Assembly: GCA_021838585.1 (NCBI GenBank)
Contig: JAKCDE010000005.1
Coordinates: 1 to 64,000, forward strand
DNA length: 64,000 nt
Reading direction: 5' to 3'
DNA from: Nitrospirota bacterium
GTDB lineage: Bacteria; Nitrospirota_A; Leptospirillia; Leptospirillales; Leptospirillaceae
Shown here in pieces: positions 27,717 through 36,234 of the stretch; within the stretch, counting starts at the first letter, position 1; every line of letters starts with the position of its first letter. Made by a program: the position numbers and the translations under genes. Under the pieces are notes generated by a model that searched no databases, had not been told where the DNA came from, and worked only from the letters and a program-made list of their open reading frames with translations.

Positions 27717-27772
27717 GTGTGCAGCGTTTTTTGCAAAGGCCCGGTCATCGGCACCCGGGAAGCGAGGATAAG

Positions 27773-29032
27773 ATGGATGAATGGCAGGAACTGCTTGTCG
27801 GGGGAATTCGAAGGAGCGAGGATTTGCCGCCGGACTGGTCTTTCGTTCGGGACGGGGTCGGTCCGGAAAATGTGGAGACGCTCTTCCCCATCAGGGTCAA
27901 TTCTTACTATCAGTCTTTGATAGAGCGTCCAGAGGATCCGATCGGGCTTCAGGTTCTGCCTGACCCTGAGGAATGGATGGACGGAGAGAGCCCTCTCGAT
28001 CCACTGGGGGAAGACGAGGACAGCCCGGTTCCCTCCATTGTCCACCGCTATCCCGACCGTGTCCTGTTCCTTGTCACAAACCAATGTCCGATTTATTGCC
28101 GATACTGCACCCGAAAGAGACTTGTCGGGAAGCCTGAAGGTGTTGTGACACGGGAGGAGATCCGGCAGGGCATTGCCTATATCAGGGAGCATCCCGAGGT
28201 TCGTGACGTCATTCTTTCGGGAGGAGATCCTCTCATGCTGAAGGACGAACTTCTGGAAGAAATCCTTTCGGGACTGCGCTCCATTCCCCATCTTGAAATT
28301 ATCCGCATCGGGACGCGCGTTCCGTCCGCCCTCCCCCAGAGGGTGACACCGGCGCTTTGCGAGATGCTCAAGCGCTATCATCCTCTTTATATGAACCTGC
28401 ACTTCAACCATCCACGGGAAATTACGCCGGAATCCTCCAGGGCCTGCAGCCTGCTCGCCGACGCGGGCATTCCCCTCGGATGCCAGACGGTCCTCATGAA
28501 AGGGATCAACGATGACGCCGGTGTTCTTGCGACGCTCTTCAAACAGCTTCTCAGAATTCGCGTCAAGCCCTACTACCTGTACCAGGCTGATCTTACAAGA
28601 GGTGCGAATCACTTCCGGACCCCCCTGTCCACGGGGCTTTCGATCATGCGGGAGCTGCAGGGCCATATTTCCGGGATGGCCATTCCTCATTTCGTGATCG
28701 ACGCCCCCGGAGGGGGAGGGAAAATCCCCGTTCTTCCGGACGACTACCTTGTCGGAAAAGAAGGAGAGAACATCATTCTCAAAAATTACGAGAACAAGCT
28801 GTTTTCCTACCCGGATGTCGACGCTTCTCCTTCCTCGCAGGCAGAGCACAACCGTTGTTCGATGGATTCAATCGGAAACATGAACGGTCTGTCCGCTTCA
28901 GGACCCATGGAAATAGACTCCGGGCCTTCCCTTTTTACGAATGGGCCATCTGGCAAGGATGACCGATCCAGACGAGTGCCGGGTGTCCCCTCCGCCCCCT
29001 TTACGAAACCCGCAGACCGGAGCCCCCTATGA
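27773..29032 (+). CDS. Radical SAM protein of the lysine 2,3-aminomutase family
   Basis: A 419-residue radical SAM enzyme with the iron-sulfur motif CPIYCRYC at about residues 105-112, the SAM-binding GGDPLML and PLP-region text LYQADLTRGANHF. The family moves an alpha-amino group to the beta position of lysine or glutamate. The start is ATG 27773 with GAGG five bases upstream; the frame reaches back to a GTG at 27713 overlapping the previous stop. The last 65 residues are a low-complexity Ser/Pro/Gly-rich tail without family similarity. The substrate cannot be decided from sequence alone. Confidence 0.8.
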   Translation: MDEWQELLVGGIRRSEDLPPDWSFVRDGVGPENVETLFPIRVNSYYQSLIERPEDPIGLQVLPDPEEWMDGESPLDPLGEDEDSPVPSIVHRYPDRVLFLVTNQCPIYCRYCTRKRLVGKPEGVVTREEIRQGIAYIREHPEVRDVILSGGDPLMLKDELLEEILSGLRSIPHLEIIRIGTRVPSALPQRVTPALCEMLKRYHPLYMNLHFNHPREITPESSRACSLLADAGIPLGCQTVLMKGINDDAGVLATLFKQLLRIRVKPYYLYQADLTRGANHFRTPLSTGLSIMRELQGHISGMAIPHFVIDAPGGGGKIPVLPDDYLVGKEGENIILKNYENKLFSYPDVDASPSSQAEHNRCSMDSIGNMNGLSASGPMEIDSGPSLFTNGPSGKDDRSRRVPGVPSAPFTKPADRSPL

Positions 29033-29778
29033 TCGATCCGACTGAGCGAAAAGGGCACCCGGATCTTTCCCTTCCCGAGGCTGAAAAGAGGGGGGTTTAT
29101 CATGCCATTTACACGCGCAGGGACATTCGAAGGGAGTTTCTTCCCGATCCGGTTCCGGAAGAGGTTCTGATACGCCTCCTGAAGGCGGCCCATCATGCTC
29201 CGTCGGTCGGATTCATGCAGCCCTGGAACTTCATACTGATCGAAAATCCAGCCGTCAGACAAGAGCTTAAAAGGGTTGTCGACAAGGAAAGAAAGGCGGC
29301 GGCCATTGTCTTTGAGTCTCCGCGTTCCGAGAAATTTCTGTCGCTTAAAGTGGAGGCGATTCTCGATGCACCCGTTCTCATCGGGGTTACGATTGATCCG
29401 GCCCGGGAGGGCCCTTTTGTCCTCGGGCGACTATCCGACCCGGATACCGATGTCTACAGCGCTTCCTGCGCGATCATGAATCTGTGGCTGGCCGCACGGG
29501 CCGAGGGAATAGGAATGGGCTGGGTGACGATCTTTCGCCGGGAAGATGTGCAGGGAATCCTGAATCTTCCCTACCATGTCAAGCCGATCGGTCTTCTTTG
29601 TCTCGGCTATGTCCGGGAGTTCCCCCAGAGACCCATGCTGGAAACGGAGGAATGGGCCTATCGTCAACCTCTGTCAAAGCATGTCTTCGTGGATGGATGG
29701 GGCAGGCAGGAAGGGCCATTCTGGGATTCGATCAGTAAAGACCTTGATAAAAAAGATGTGTGGCCTTGGGAACGCTGA
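29029..29778 (+). CDS. bluB: 5,6-dimethylbenzimidazole synthase BluB
   Basis: A flavin-destroying nitroreductase-like enzyme that turns reduced FMN and oxygen into dimethylbenzimidazole, the lower ligand of vitamin B12. The 249-residue chain shows the BluB pattern YTRRDIRREF, HHAPSVGFMQPWNFI, GIGMGWVTIF and the C-terminal EEWAYRQPL. It overlaps the preceding gene by four bases. No other cobalamin gene is adjacent, although a CobA-HemD fusion lies 6 kb away. Confidence 0.9.
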   Translation: MIDPTERKGHPDLSLPEAEKRGVYHAIYTRRDIRREFLPDPVPEEVLIRLLKAAHHAPSVGFMQPWNFILIENPAVRQELKRVVDKERKAAAIVFESPRSEKFLSLKVEAILDAPVLIGVTIDPAREGPFVLGRLSDPDTDVYSASCAIMNLWLAARAEGIGMGWVTIFRREDVQGILNLPYHVKPIGLLCLGYVREFPQRPMLETEEWAYRQPLSKHVFVDGWGRQEGPFWDSISKDLDKKDVWPWER

Positions 29779-30887
29779 GCGATTGTCAGATACGTGGACT
29801 TATTTCCGAAGGCTTTGTCAGTTCGGAGAGGGAGTGGGGCGTCCGCCAGATCCAGCCGGCGTCGCTCGACCTCCGTCTCGGAGCGGTCGCCTATCGCCTC
29901 CGGTCGAGTTTTCTTCCCCTCGAGGCTTCCGTTTCCGAGCTTCTGCCTGATCTGGCCCTGTATTCCTTCGACATCCTCTCTTCTCCATTTCTTGAAAAAG
30001 GGGCCGTCTATCTGGTTCCCCTGGCCGAGTCCCTGAGCCTGCCATCATACCTTTCGGCGAAAGCCAATCCGAAATCCTCGACCGGCAGGCTGGATGTCTT
30101 TACGCGGGTCCTGACGGAAAGAGGAGACCGTTTTGACGATATTCCGCCGGGATATGGAGGGAAACTATACCTTGAGATATTCTCCCGCTCCTTCACGTTG
30201 AAGGTTAGTCCCGGACTAGCCCTGTGCCAGTTGCGATTTTTCTCTGAAAGGAGATTCCTCTCCGACTCTGAAATCCTCGAGCGACATGGGCAGGCCTCCC
30301 TTTACCATCTCTCGGAGGACGCGCCTCCCCAAAGCTTCCGGGACAGGATCGTCGACGGCGGTCTTTATCTGGGTGTTCGCCTTCGGGGAGAGCCGATTGT
30401 CGGTTACAGGGCCCGACCTGATGCCGGCATCCTCAGTCTGGTACCAGGCGATTCTCAGCGGGCATCCGAGTTCTGGGAACCGATTCGGGGAGTCTCCCGG
30501 GGGGAGATGATTCTGGAACCGGAAAAGTTTTATCTTTTCGCATCTCGGGCCAAAATTCGCGTTCCTCTGGACCTGGCCGCCGAAATGCTTCCCTTCGATG
30601 CGGCGGCGGGGGAACTCAGGACGCACTACGCGGGTTTCTTTGATCCGGGGTTCGGCCTGTCCGGGGAGGGGGCCCGAGGGGTTCTGGAGGTCAGGCCGCA
30701 CGATGTTCCCTTTCGGATCGTCGATGGGCAGCCGGTCTTCAAGCTTAGATATGAGCGAATGGAACGGGAGCCGGATATTCCCTACGGTCAGGGACTGGGC
30801 TCAAACTACACCAATCAGGGACTCAACCTGAGCCGATATTTCATCAACGATTTTCCGGTAAGCGAATCCTCCTCCAAGGAGGATTGA
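29760..30887 (+). CDS. Two-domain deoxycytidine triphosphate deaminase
   Basis: A 375-residue protein of the long Dcd type (about twice the usual 190 residues), with two trimeric dUTPase-fold halves. The first half shows RQIQPASLDLRLG and SSTGRLDVFTRVLTERGDRFDDIPPGYGG; the second shows FDAAAGELRTHYAGFFDPGFG. It supplies dUMP or dUTP for thymidylate synthesis. The start overlaps bluB and appears to be GTG 29760, so the exact N-terminus is uncertain. A hairpin follows the stop. Confidence 0.85.
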   Translation: MALGTLSDCQIRGLISEGFVSSEREWGVRQIQPASLDLRLGAVAYRLRSSFLPLEASVSELLPDLALYSFDILSSPFLEKGAVYLVPLAESLSLPSYLSAKANPKSSTGRLDVFTRVLTERGDRFDDIPPGYGGKLYLEIFSRSFTLKVSPGLALCQLRFFSERRFLSDSEILERHGQASLYHLSEDAPPQSFRDRIVDGGLYLGVRLRGEPIVGYRARPDAGILSLVPGDSQRASEFWEPIRGVSRGEMILEPEKFYLFASRAKIRVPLDLAAEMLPFDAAAGELRTHYAGFFDPGFGLSGEGARGVLEVRPHDVPFRIVDGQPVFKLRYERMEREPDIPYGQGLGSNYTNQGLNLSRYFINDFPVSESSSKED

Positions 30888-30892
30888 TTTTG
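30865..30892 (+). terminator. Possible terminator after dcd
   Basis: Perfect 8-bp stem 30865-30872 / 30878-30885 with a 5-base loop, overlapping the stop codon and followed by GATTTTGG. The T-run is short, so termination may be partial. Confidence 0.4.
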
Positions 30893-30950
30893 GATGAAGA
30901 AAAAAATAAAATAGTGCAGATGTACCGTCGTTGATCAAACTCCTCCTTGT

Positions 30951-31026
30951 TCCCCGGTAGCTCAGTTGGCAGAGCGGGTGACTGTTAATCACCATGTCGC
31001 AGGTTCGAGCCCTGCCCGGGGAGCCA
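30951..31026 (+). tRNA. tRNA-Asn (anticodon GTT)
   Basis: Full cloverleaf of 76 bases. The acceptor stem TCCCCGG pairs with CCGGGGA. The D-arm contains GCTCAGTTGGCAGAGC, the anticodon stem GGTGA/TCACC holds the loop CTGTTAA, and the T-arm is GCAGGTTCGAGCCCTGC. The 3' CCA is encoded. Confidence 0.97.
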
Positions 31027-31154
31027 TTTAGCCTCTTAATACCTCCTCAGGCTCAATTCGACGTTTCCCTATTCAGTTGTCCGATTTCATTCGACACATC
31101 TGGGTTTCGCAGTGTCATGACAAGCCCAACAAGCTTCACTGTCTGGGAGGTTGC

Positions 31155-32369
31155 GTGATTTTCATCGATGACTGGAAATCACTTGGCAAGCACGAGCGCC
31201 ACATCGTGGCGGCCGCGTTCCTTGGGTGGACGCTCGATGCATTTGACTTTTTTCTTCTCGTCTTTGTCCTGAGGGATGTTTCCCGCACTTTTTCGGTAAG
31301 CCTGACGACGGTCACCGAAGCCATTTTCCTGACACTTGCCACCCGGCCTCTGGGCGCCCTGCTCTTCGGATCCCTGGCTGACCGGTACGGGAGAAGGCCG
31401 GTACTCATGGTTGTCGTCCTGCTCTATCCCCTCTTCGGTTTTTTGTCGGCTCTCTCACCGACCATCGGGTCATTCCTCGTTCTCAGGGGGCTGTTTGGCG
31501 TCGCAATGGGAGGTGAATGGGGGGCCGGGTCTTCCCTGGTCATGGAAAGCATACCCGTCACCTGCCGCGGCTTTGTTTCGGGCATTTTGCAGGCCGGATA
31601 TCCGGCCGGATATCTTCTGGCCTCCCTGGCCTACGCCTTCATCTATCCGGCCAGCGGCTGGAGAGGGCTCATGATGCTTGGAATTCTTCCGGCCCTGCTG
31701 GTTTTTTTTATTCGGAAAAAAGTTCCCGAATCGCCTGCCTTTTCTAGCAAGGCTCCTATGCCAAAAAACTGGGGAACGCTGGTCAGAGGGTACTGGAGAG
31801 TGGCCATTTTTGCTGTGGTGCTGATGACCGCTTTCAATTTTCTTGGCCATGGGACCCAGGATCTCTACCCGACATTTCTGGAGTCCGTCCATCATCTGTC
31901 CCCTGGGGACGTGGGCGGGATTGCCGTCTTCTACAACTTCGGGGCAATCCTGGGGGGGATCGTTCTCGGAAGCCTGTCAGAAAGGGTGGGAAGAAGACGT
32001 GCCATTCTCTGGGCCGCCCTGCTTGCGCTTGCCGTTTTGCCGTTCTGGGCGGGAGCCGACGGCATCGTGGCTCTGGCCGGCGGGGCCTTCCTCATGCAGT
32101 TCGCCGTTCAGGGAGCCTGGGGAGTTGTACCGGTCTATCTGAACGAGATATCCCCGCCAGAAATCAGGGGGGCCTTTCCTGGAGTCGTCTATCAGACGGG
32201 AAACCTTCTGGCCTCCGCAAACGCTACTCTTCAGGCAGTATTGGCCAGCCACTTAGGCGGAAATCTTGCGGTCGCCCTTGCAAGCGTTGCGGGAGGAGCG
32301 GCCCTGTCGATTGCCGTCCTGATCGGACGGGGGCCCGAGCGAAGGGGGGAACGCCTTCATTGCGGCTGA
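31155..32369 (+). CDS. MFS metabolite/proton symporter
   Basis: A 404-residue transporter of the major facilitator superfamily with about twelve spans. The GSLADRYGRRPVLM loop between helices 2 and 3 is the family signature, and the DxFDFFLLVF opening and GGEWGAGSSLVMES in helix 5 resemble metabolite:H+ symporters of the sugar acid/sialate/aromatic acid groups. I start at GTG 31155, directly after GGGAGG; the frame extends back to 31077 without a site. The substrate is unknown. It is convergent with the RuBisCO-like gene. Confidence 0.82.
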   Translation: MIFIDDWKSLGKHERHIVAAAFLGWTLDAFDFFLLVFVLRDVSRTFSVSLTTVTEAIFLTLATRPLGALLFGSLADRYGRRPVLMVVVLLYPLFGFLSALSPTIGSFLVLRGLFGVAMGGEWGAGSSLVMESIPVTCRGFVSGILQAGYPAGYLLASLAYAFIYPASGWRGLMMLGILPALLVFFIRKKVPESPAFSSKAPMPKNWGTLVRGYWRVAIFAVVLMTAFNFLGHGTQDLYPTFLESVHHLSPGDVGGIAVFYNFGAILGGIVLGSLSERVGRRRAILWAALLALAVLPFWAGADGIVALAGGAFLMQFAVQGAWGVVPVYLNEISPPEIRGAFPGVVYQTGNLLASANATLQAVLASHLGGNLAVALASVAGGAALSIAVLIGRGPERRGERLHCG

Positions 32370-32400
32370 CGCAATGGAGAGGTTCCCCTGTCGGAGAGTG

Positions 32401-33582
32401 CTAGACGTAAGTTGCAAATGCCGTTAGCGCGCGATCGAGGGCCTTGTGGCTCTTTCGATACTTTTCCAGGGGGATGCCCTGGGACCAGGCCTCCCAGGAC
32501 TGCCGGATGGATTGACCTCCGGCCCGGGCCCCGTCGGGGTGGCCGCAGACACCGCCTCCGCAAAGATAGGCGAAGTCGGGGCCGAAAAGATCGGCATGGA
32601 CTCCCAGTGTGCCCGCATGCATTCCTCCTCCTACGGCGATCAGGGATGACTTCATCGCCCCCATCGGGATCCGGCAGATCTCCCGAACCGTTTTAAGGTC
32701 CGATTTTTTCGCCTTGAGCGTTCCCTTGAGAGCCGGATAAAGAATGAGATCCGACCCCAGAATCCGCATGAACCGGGCCCAGGCGCGGACCGACATTCCG
32801 TGCTTCTGCCAGAGCCAGTCGCTTGTGGCCATGTGTGCCATGATCGGGACCTGAGAGTGGCGCGCAAGCTCCTCCAGCATGGGAAATCCGCTGGCGGCGG
32901 GAGAGAGCATGGCTATTTTGGCCCCCGTCCGGGCTCCATTAAGATAGCGGTCTATCATGGACTGGGGCCTGTCCACGGTATGCATCATGACCCATTTGGG
33001 CTCTCCCGTCTCGGCTTCGGCCCGACGGGCGGCATCGACCGTTGCCTCGAGCCTTTTGATATAATCGGCTTCCGGCTCCTGCAAAAGCTCATCCGACTTG
33101 ACGACATCCATTCCTCCGACGAGGCTTTCATAGGCGATCGACGCATACTCCTTGGGAGTCAGCCCCTGGGATGGCTTGAGAACGGTGATAAAAAGAGGGC
33201 GCTTCGGGTTTCCTCGTCTTGCGGCGATTCCCTCTTCGCCGAACTGCGGGCCGGGAAGTCTTGAAAGAAGGGCGGAAGAGGGCTCGAAGTCATTGAGTTC
33301 GATCGATTTCAGGATGTTGAGACAGCTGATTTCTCCTGCGATGGAGAGTACGAGCCCATAGGCCGAGGAAATGCGCTGGGAAGGGACCATGATTTCAACG
33401 ATGGCGTATTTCTTTCCTTCCTCGACCTTGAGCGGTTTGGCCGCGAAGCTCTCCGTCCCGGCCGTTTCGTACGCTGTTTTCTTGACTCCGAGACTCATCT
33501 CCCGGGCAATCAGGGCGGCCGCCCTGGGAACGTCGTTGGATCGAATCGTATAGGTTGTCCTGATGATCTCCGGTTTGCTCAT
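32401..33582 (-). CDS. RuBisCO-like protein (form IV, acid-mine-consortium type)
   Basis: A 393-residue large-subunit homologue. The metal-site cluster GGMDVVKSDE keeps the carbamylated-lysine equivalent (K162) with D164 and E165, and the KPSQG motif keeps the catalytic lysine (K136) but has Ser where true RuBisCO has a second lysine. Loop 6 and the SGG region are replaced by GGGMHAGTLG and CGGGVCGHPDG. Such changes argue against carboxylase activity; known form IV proteins act as enolases or isomerases in sulfur metabolism. No methionine-salvage genes are adjacent. The start at ATG 33582 follows AGAGGG; the frame to 33825 has no such site. Confidence 0.9.
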   Translation of the reverse strand: MSKPEIIRTTYTIRSNDVPRAAALIAREMSLGVKKTAYETAGTESFAAKPLKVEEGKKYAIVEIMVPSQRISSAYGLVLSIAGEISCLNILKSIELNDFEPSSALLSRLPGPQFGEEGIAARRGNPKRPLFITVLKPSQGLTPKEYASIAYESLVGGMDVVKSDELLQEPEADYIKRLEATVDAARRAEAETGEPKWVMMHTVDRPQSMIDRYLNGARTGAKIAMLSPAASGFPMLEELARHSQVPIMAHMATSDWLWQKHGMSVRAWARFMRILGSDLILYPALKGTLKAKKSDLKTVREICRIPMGAMKSSLIAVGGGMHAGTLGVHADLFGPDFAYLCGGGVCGHPDGARAGGQSIRQSWEAWSQGIPLEKYRKSHKALDRALTAFATYV

Positions 33583-33706
33583 GAACAAGGCCCTCTGTGC
33601 TATGGGATCGTAGGTGGACGGTGGGAATCCGGTCGCAATCCCATTACAATAGGTCAAAGAGGGAGCCACAGGCAAGGACCCAACTAAAAAGAGAGGATCA
33701 AAACAC

Positions 33707-34390
33707 ATGGGGGACCAGATCAAGGCCTCGGTCGAGGCAGTTGAACAATTTGCCGAAGATGTGAAACTCTTTCGCCTCGTCCCTTGCCAGACGCCGCTTT
33801 CATTTGTCCAGGGCCAGTTCATCAAGGTTCTCTGGGAGGGAGAAAAGGGATCCTATTTTGCGATCGCGTCCCCCCCCTATGAAAATCGATATATTGAAAT
33901 TCTGGTAAAGAAGGGAAAGGGTGTCTCGGAAAAGCTTTTCGACGTCCGGCCCGGACAGAGTGTGGTCTTCGAAGGTCCGTTGGGAAACGGATTTCCACTG
34001 GATCCCCATCGGCACAAGAACCTTCTCTTCGTGGGAGTCGGAACGGCGATTGCCCCGCTCAGATCAACCCTTCTCGAGGCTCTCAGCCGGCGGGACGAGT
34101 TCGGACGCATCGATCTTTATTTCGGAACGATGACTCCGGGACACCTCTATTTTGGTGAAGAGATGCTGGACTGGCACTCCAGGGGGGTCAATGTCGTTGT
34201 GACCGTGACATTTCCGGACGAGAAATGGGACAGCCATTCGGGATTTGTCCAGCATATTCTCCAGCGACAGTCCGATCCTCTCCATCAGACGATCGCCTAT
34301 GTATGCGGCATGAAAGAGATGGTCGAGGAAACAATCTCCGTACTGAAGGGACGGGCCATTCCCGAGGAGCATATTCTCCAGAACATCTGA
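33707..34390 (+). CDS. Stand-alone FAD/NAD(P)-binding oxidoreductase module
   Basis: A 227-residue ferredoxin-NADP reductase-like protein: a FAD-binding barrel (QGQFIKVL, YFAIASPPYENRYIEI) then an NAD(P)-binding domain (LLFVGVGTAIAPLRSTL, YVCGMKEMVEE). No iron-sulfur or cytochrome domain is attached, so it needs a partner such as a ferredoxin, hydroxylase or flavodoxin. It is transcribed divergently from the RuBisCO-like gene across 124 bases, which suggests shared control. AGAGAGGA precedes the ATG. Confidence 0.82.
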   Translation: MGDQIKASVEAVEQFAEDVKLFRLVPCQTPLSFVQGQFIKVLWEGEKGSYFAIASPPYENRYIEILVKKGKGVSEKLFDVRPGQSVVFEGPLGNGFPLDPHRHKNLLFVGVGTAIAPLRSTLLEALSRRDEFGRIDLYFGTMTPGHLYFGEEMLDWHSRGVNVVVTVTFPDEKWDSHSGFVQHILQRQSDPLHQTIAYVCGMKEMVEETISVLKGRAIPEEHILQNI

Positions 34391-34405
34391 CGGCCTGACT
34401 CAAAA

Positions 34406-34435
34406 TTGACGAGAGACTTGGGGGAGCCTTACGAT
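34406..34435 (+). promoter_or_regulatory. Candidate promoter of the proteasome operon
   Basis: TTGACG (34406-34411) and TACGAT (34430-34435) separated by 18 bases, a fair match to a housekeeping sigma-70 promoter. It lies about 75 bases before the first proteasome gene, in the only gap between the reductase gene and the operon. Not tested. Confidence 0.45.
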
Positions 34436-34512
34436 GAACCAATAGGCGATCTCAGGACGTTAAAGCCCTGGAAAGTGTGTGGCTGTTTTTCCCATCATGA
34501 GGACCTCTTGAC

Positions 34513-36225
34513 ATGGACAAGACCGATCCGTTCAGCCGAAAGAAAAGCGACTCCGAAAAAAATGGCGATAAAAAAGAGGGGGCCGTGACGGAACCCTTCT
34601 CGGAGCTGGTTGTCGCCATGGAGCGACTGATCCGCCTCCTTGATGGCAAGGAAGAAGAAATGCGGGAGGCTTACCGGATCAGAAAGAAGCTTCAGGAGTT
34701 TGAAAACGAATGGCAACGGATGCAACATGAGGCGACCCGTCTCTCGGATGTTCTGGAAAAGGTCACGAAGCCAGCCTTCAGGATCGGGACATGCCTCGGA
34801 ATTACGGCCGACGGGCTCGCCTGGGTTTCGGTCGGAGGGGGCGATTACCAGGCAACGGTTGACCCGCGTGTCTCCCTCGATACCCTGAAAAAGGGAGAAC
34901 GGGTCCGTCTCAATGAAGCCCTGTCCATACTGGGGACGGTCGGGCCCGATCTTTCCGGACCAATCGTGCGCGTCGGCCGGCTTCTTCCGGACGGCCGTCT
35001 CGAAATAGGGTCGGATCGTCCTGACAATACGCTGGGAACGGTTCTCGACCGCTCGGACCAGTTGAAAGACGAGGCTCTGTCGACGGGTGATTTTGTACGG
35101 CTCGACAGTACTTCCAGACTGGCAGTGGAAAAGGTCCGCAAACGGGAGGAAAGCTATCTTCTGGCTGAGGTTCCGACAATCGGATGGGAATCGATCGGGG
35201 GCCAGGAGGAGGCGATACGGGAAATCCAGAAGGCCATTCTTAATCCCATTCTGTATCCTGAAGCCTACTCACGGTATGATTTCAAATCTCCCCGAGGCTT
35301 TTTGCTCCATGGGCCACCAGGATGCGGAAAAACCCTGATCGGAAAGGCGACTGCCCGGGAAATCGCCAATCGTCTGGCCCAAAAGGAGGGGCGGACCGTC
35401 AAGGGGGTCTTTTTCCATATCAAGGGACCCGAAATTCTTAATATGTGGCTTGGGGAATCCGAGCGTATCGTCCGCGAGCTTTTCGAGGAGGGCGAAAAGA
35501 TCAGGAAGGGCGGAGATTTTCCCGTTCTGTTCATCGACGAGGCCGAGGCGATTCTCGGGACCAGACGAAACGGACGGGGGTTCAATATTCACAATACGAT
35601 CGTTCCCATGTTCTGCGCTGAGCTCGACGGCCTTGCCGGACCGGCCGGTTTTCAAATGGTGATTCTGGCAACCAATCGCCCGGAGATGATCGATCCCGCC
35701 ATACTGCGGCCCGGACGCATCGACCGGAAAATCAAGGTGAAGCGACCGACCTTCGAGTCTGCGATCGAAATTCTCGGGATTCATCTGGGAGCGGATGTCC
35801 CTGTCCGCTACACCTCGACCGGAAACGACTCCTCCCATGAACGGGAAAAGCTGCTGGAGACCTTCAGGGACAGATTCTTTGCCAGAACTGACGAAAATGC
35901 CGTTTTTGAAGTTTTGCGCAGATCCGGTAAACGAATGGCTATCTACCGATCGGACCTGGCTAGCGGGGCGATCCTCGAGTCGATCACGCTTCGGGCAAAG
36001 GAGCGGGCCCTGTTGCGTGAAATAGAAAGTGGGGACGGTGGTGTCGGCCTCGAGGATCTTCTCTGGGCGGCCCGATGTGAGTATGAGGAGGGGGATATAC
36101 TTCCCCCTGCCGAGATTGCGCTCGAGTGGATGAGCCTCCTTGATATCGATACCCAGGATGTGGTCGATGTCAGAAAGATTCGCTCGACAACAGACTCTGC
36201 CAGAAATCTCAGGACGATCGAATAA
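34513..36225 (+). CDS. arc: Proteasome-activating AAA ATPase (ARC/Mpa-type)
   Basis: Unfoldase that recognises the Pup-like tag and feeds substrates to the 20S core. Of 570 residues, about 30-85 form a coiled coil, about 86-215 form tandem OB barrels and the rest is the AAA module with Walker A GPPGCGKT (267-274), Walker B VLFIDEAE (338-345) and the sensor/arginine-finger segment TNRPEMIDPAILRPGRID. The C-terminus ends in RNLRTIE and lacks the terminal HbYX-type docking motif of Mycobacterium Mpa (QYL). First gene of the proteasome operon. Confidence 0.93.
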   Translation: MDKTDPFSRKKSDSEKNGDKKEGAVTEPFSELVVAMERLIRLLDGKEEEMREAYRIRKKLQEFENEWQRMQHEATRLSDVLEKVTKPAFRIGTCLGITADGLAWVSVGGGDYQATVDPRVSLDTLKKGERVRLNEALSILGTVGPDLSGPIVRVGRLLPDGRLEIGSDRPDNTLGTVLDRSDQLKDEALSTGDFVRLDSTSRLAVEKVRKREESYLLAEVPTIGWESIGGQEEAIREIQKAILNPILYPEAYSRYDFKSPRGFLLHGPPGCGKTLIGKATAREIANRLAQKEGRTVKGVFFHIKGPEILNMWLGESERIVRELFEEGEKIRKGGDFPVLFIDEAEAILGTRRNGRGFNIHNTIVPMFCAELDGLAGPAGFQMVILATNRPEMIDPAILRPGRIDRKIKVKRPTFESAIEILGIHLGADVPVRYTSTGNDSSHEREKLLETFRDRFFARTDENAVFEVLRRSGKRMAIYRSDLASGAILESITLRAKERALLREIESGDGGVGLEDLLWAARCEYEEGDILPPAEIALEWMSLLDIDTQDVVDVRKIRSTTDSARNLRTIE

Positions 36226-36234
36226 GAGGGTCTA

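Noticed and set aside
32357..32378. CATTGCG/CGCAATG inverted repeat between the MFS and RuBisCO-like genes
   Set aside because: Seven-base stem without a T-run on either strand, so not called a terminator.
33583..33825. N-terminal extension of the RuBisCO-like protein
   Set aside because: It overlaps the divergent reductase gene and its leader; ATG 33582 with AGAGGG gives a normal N-terminus.
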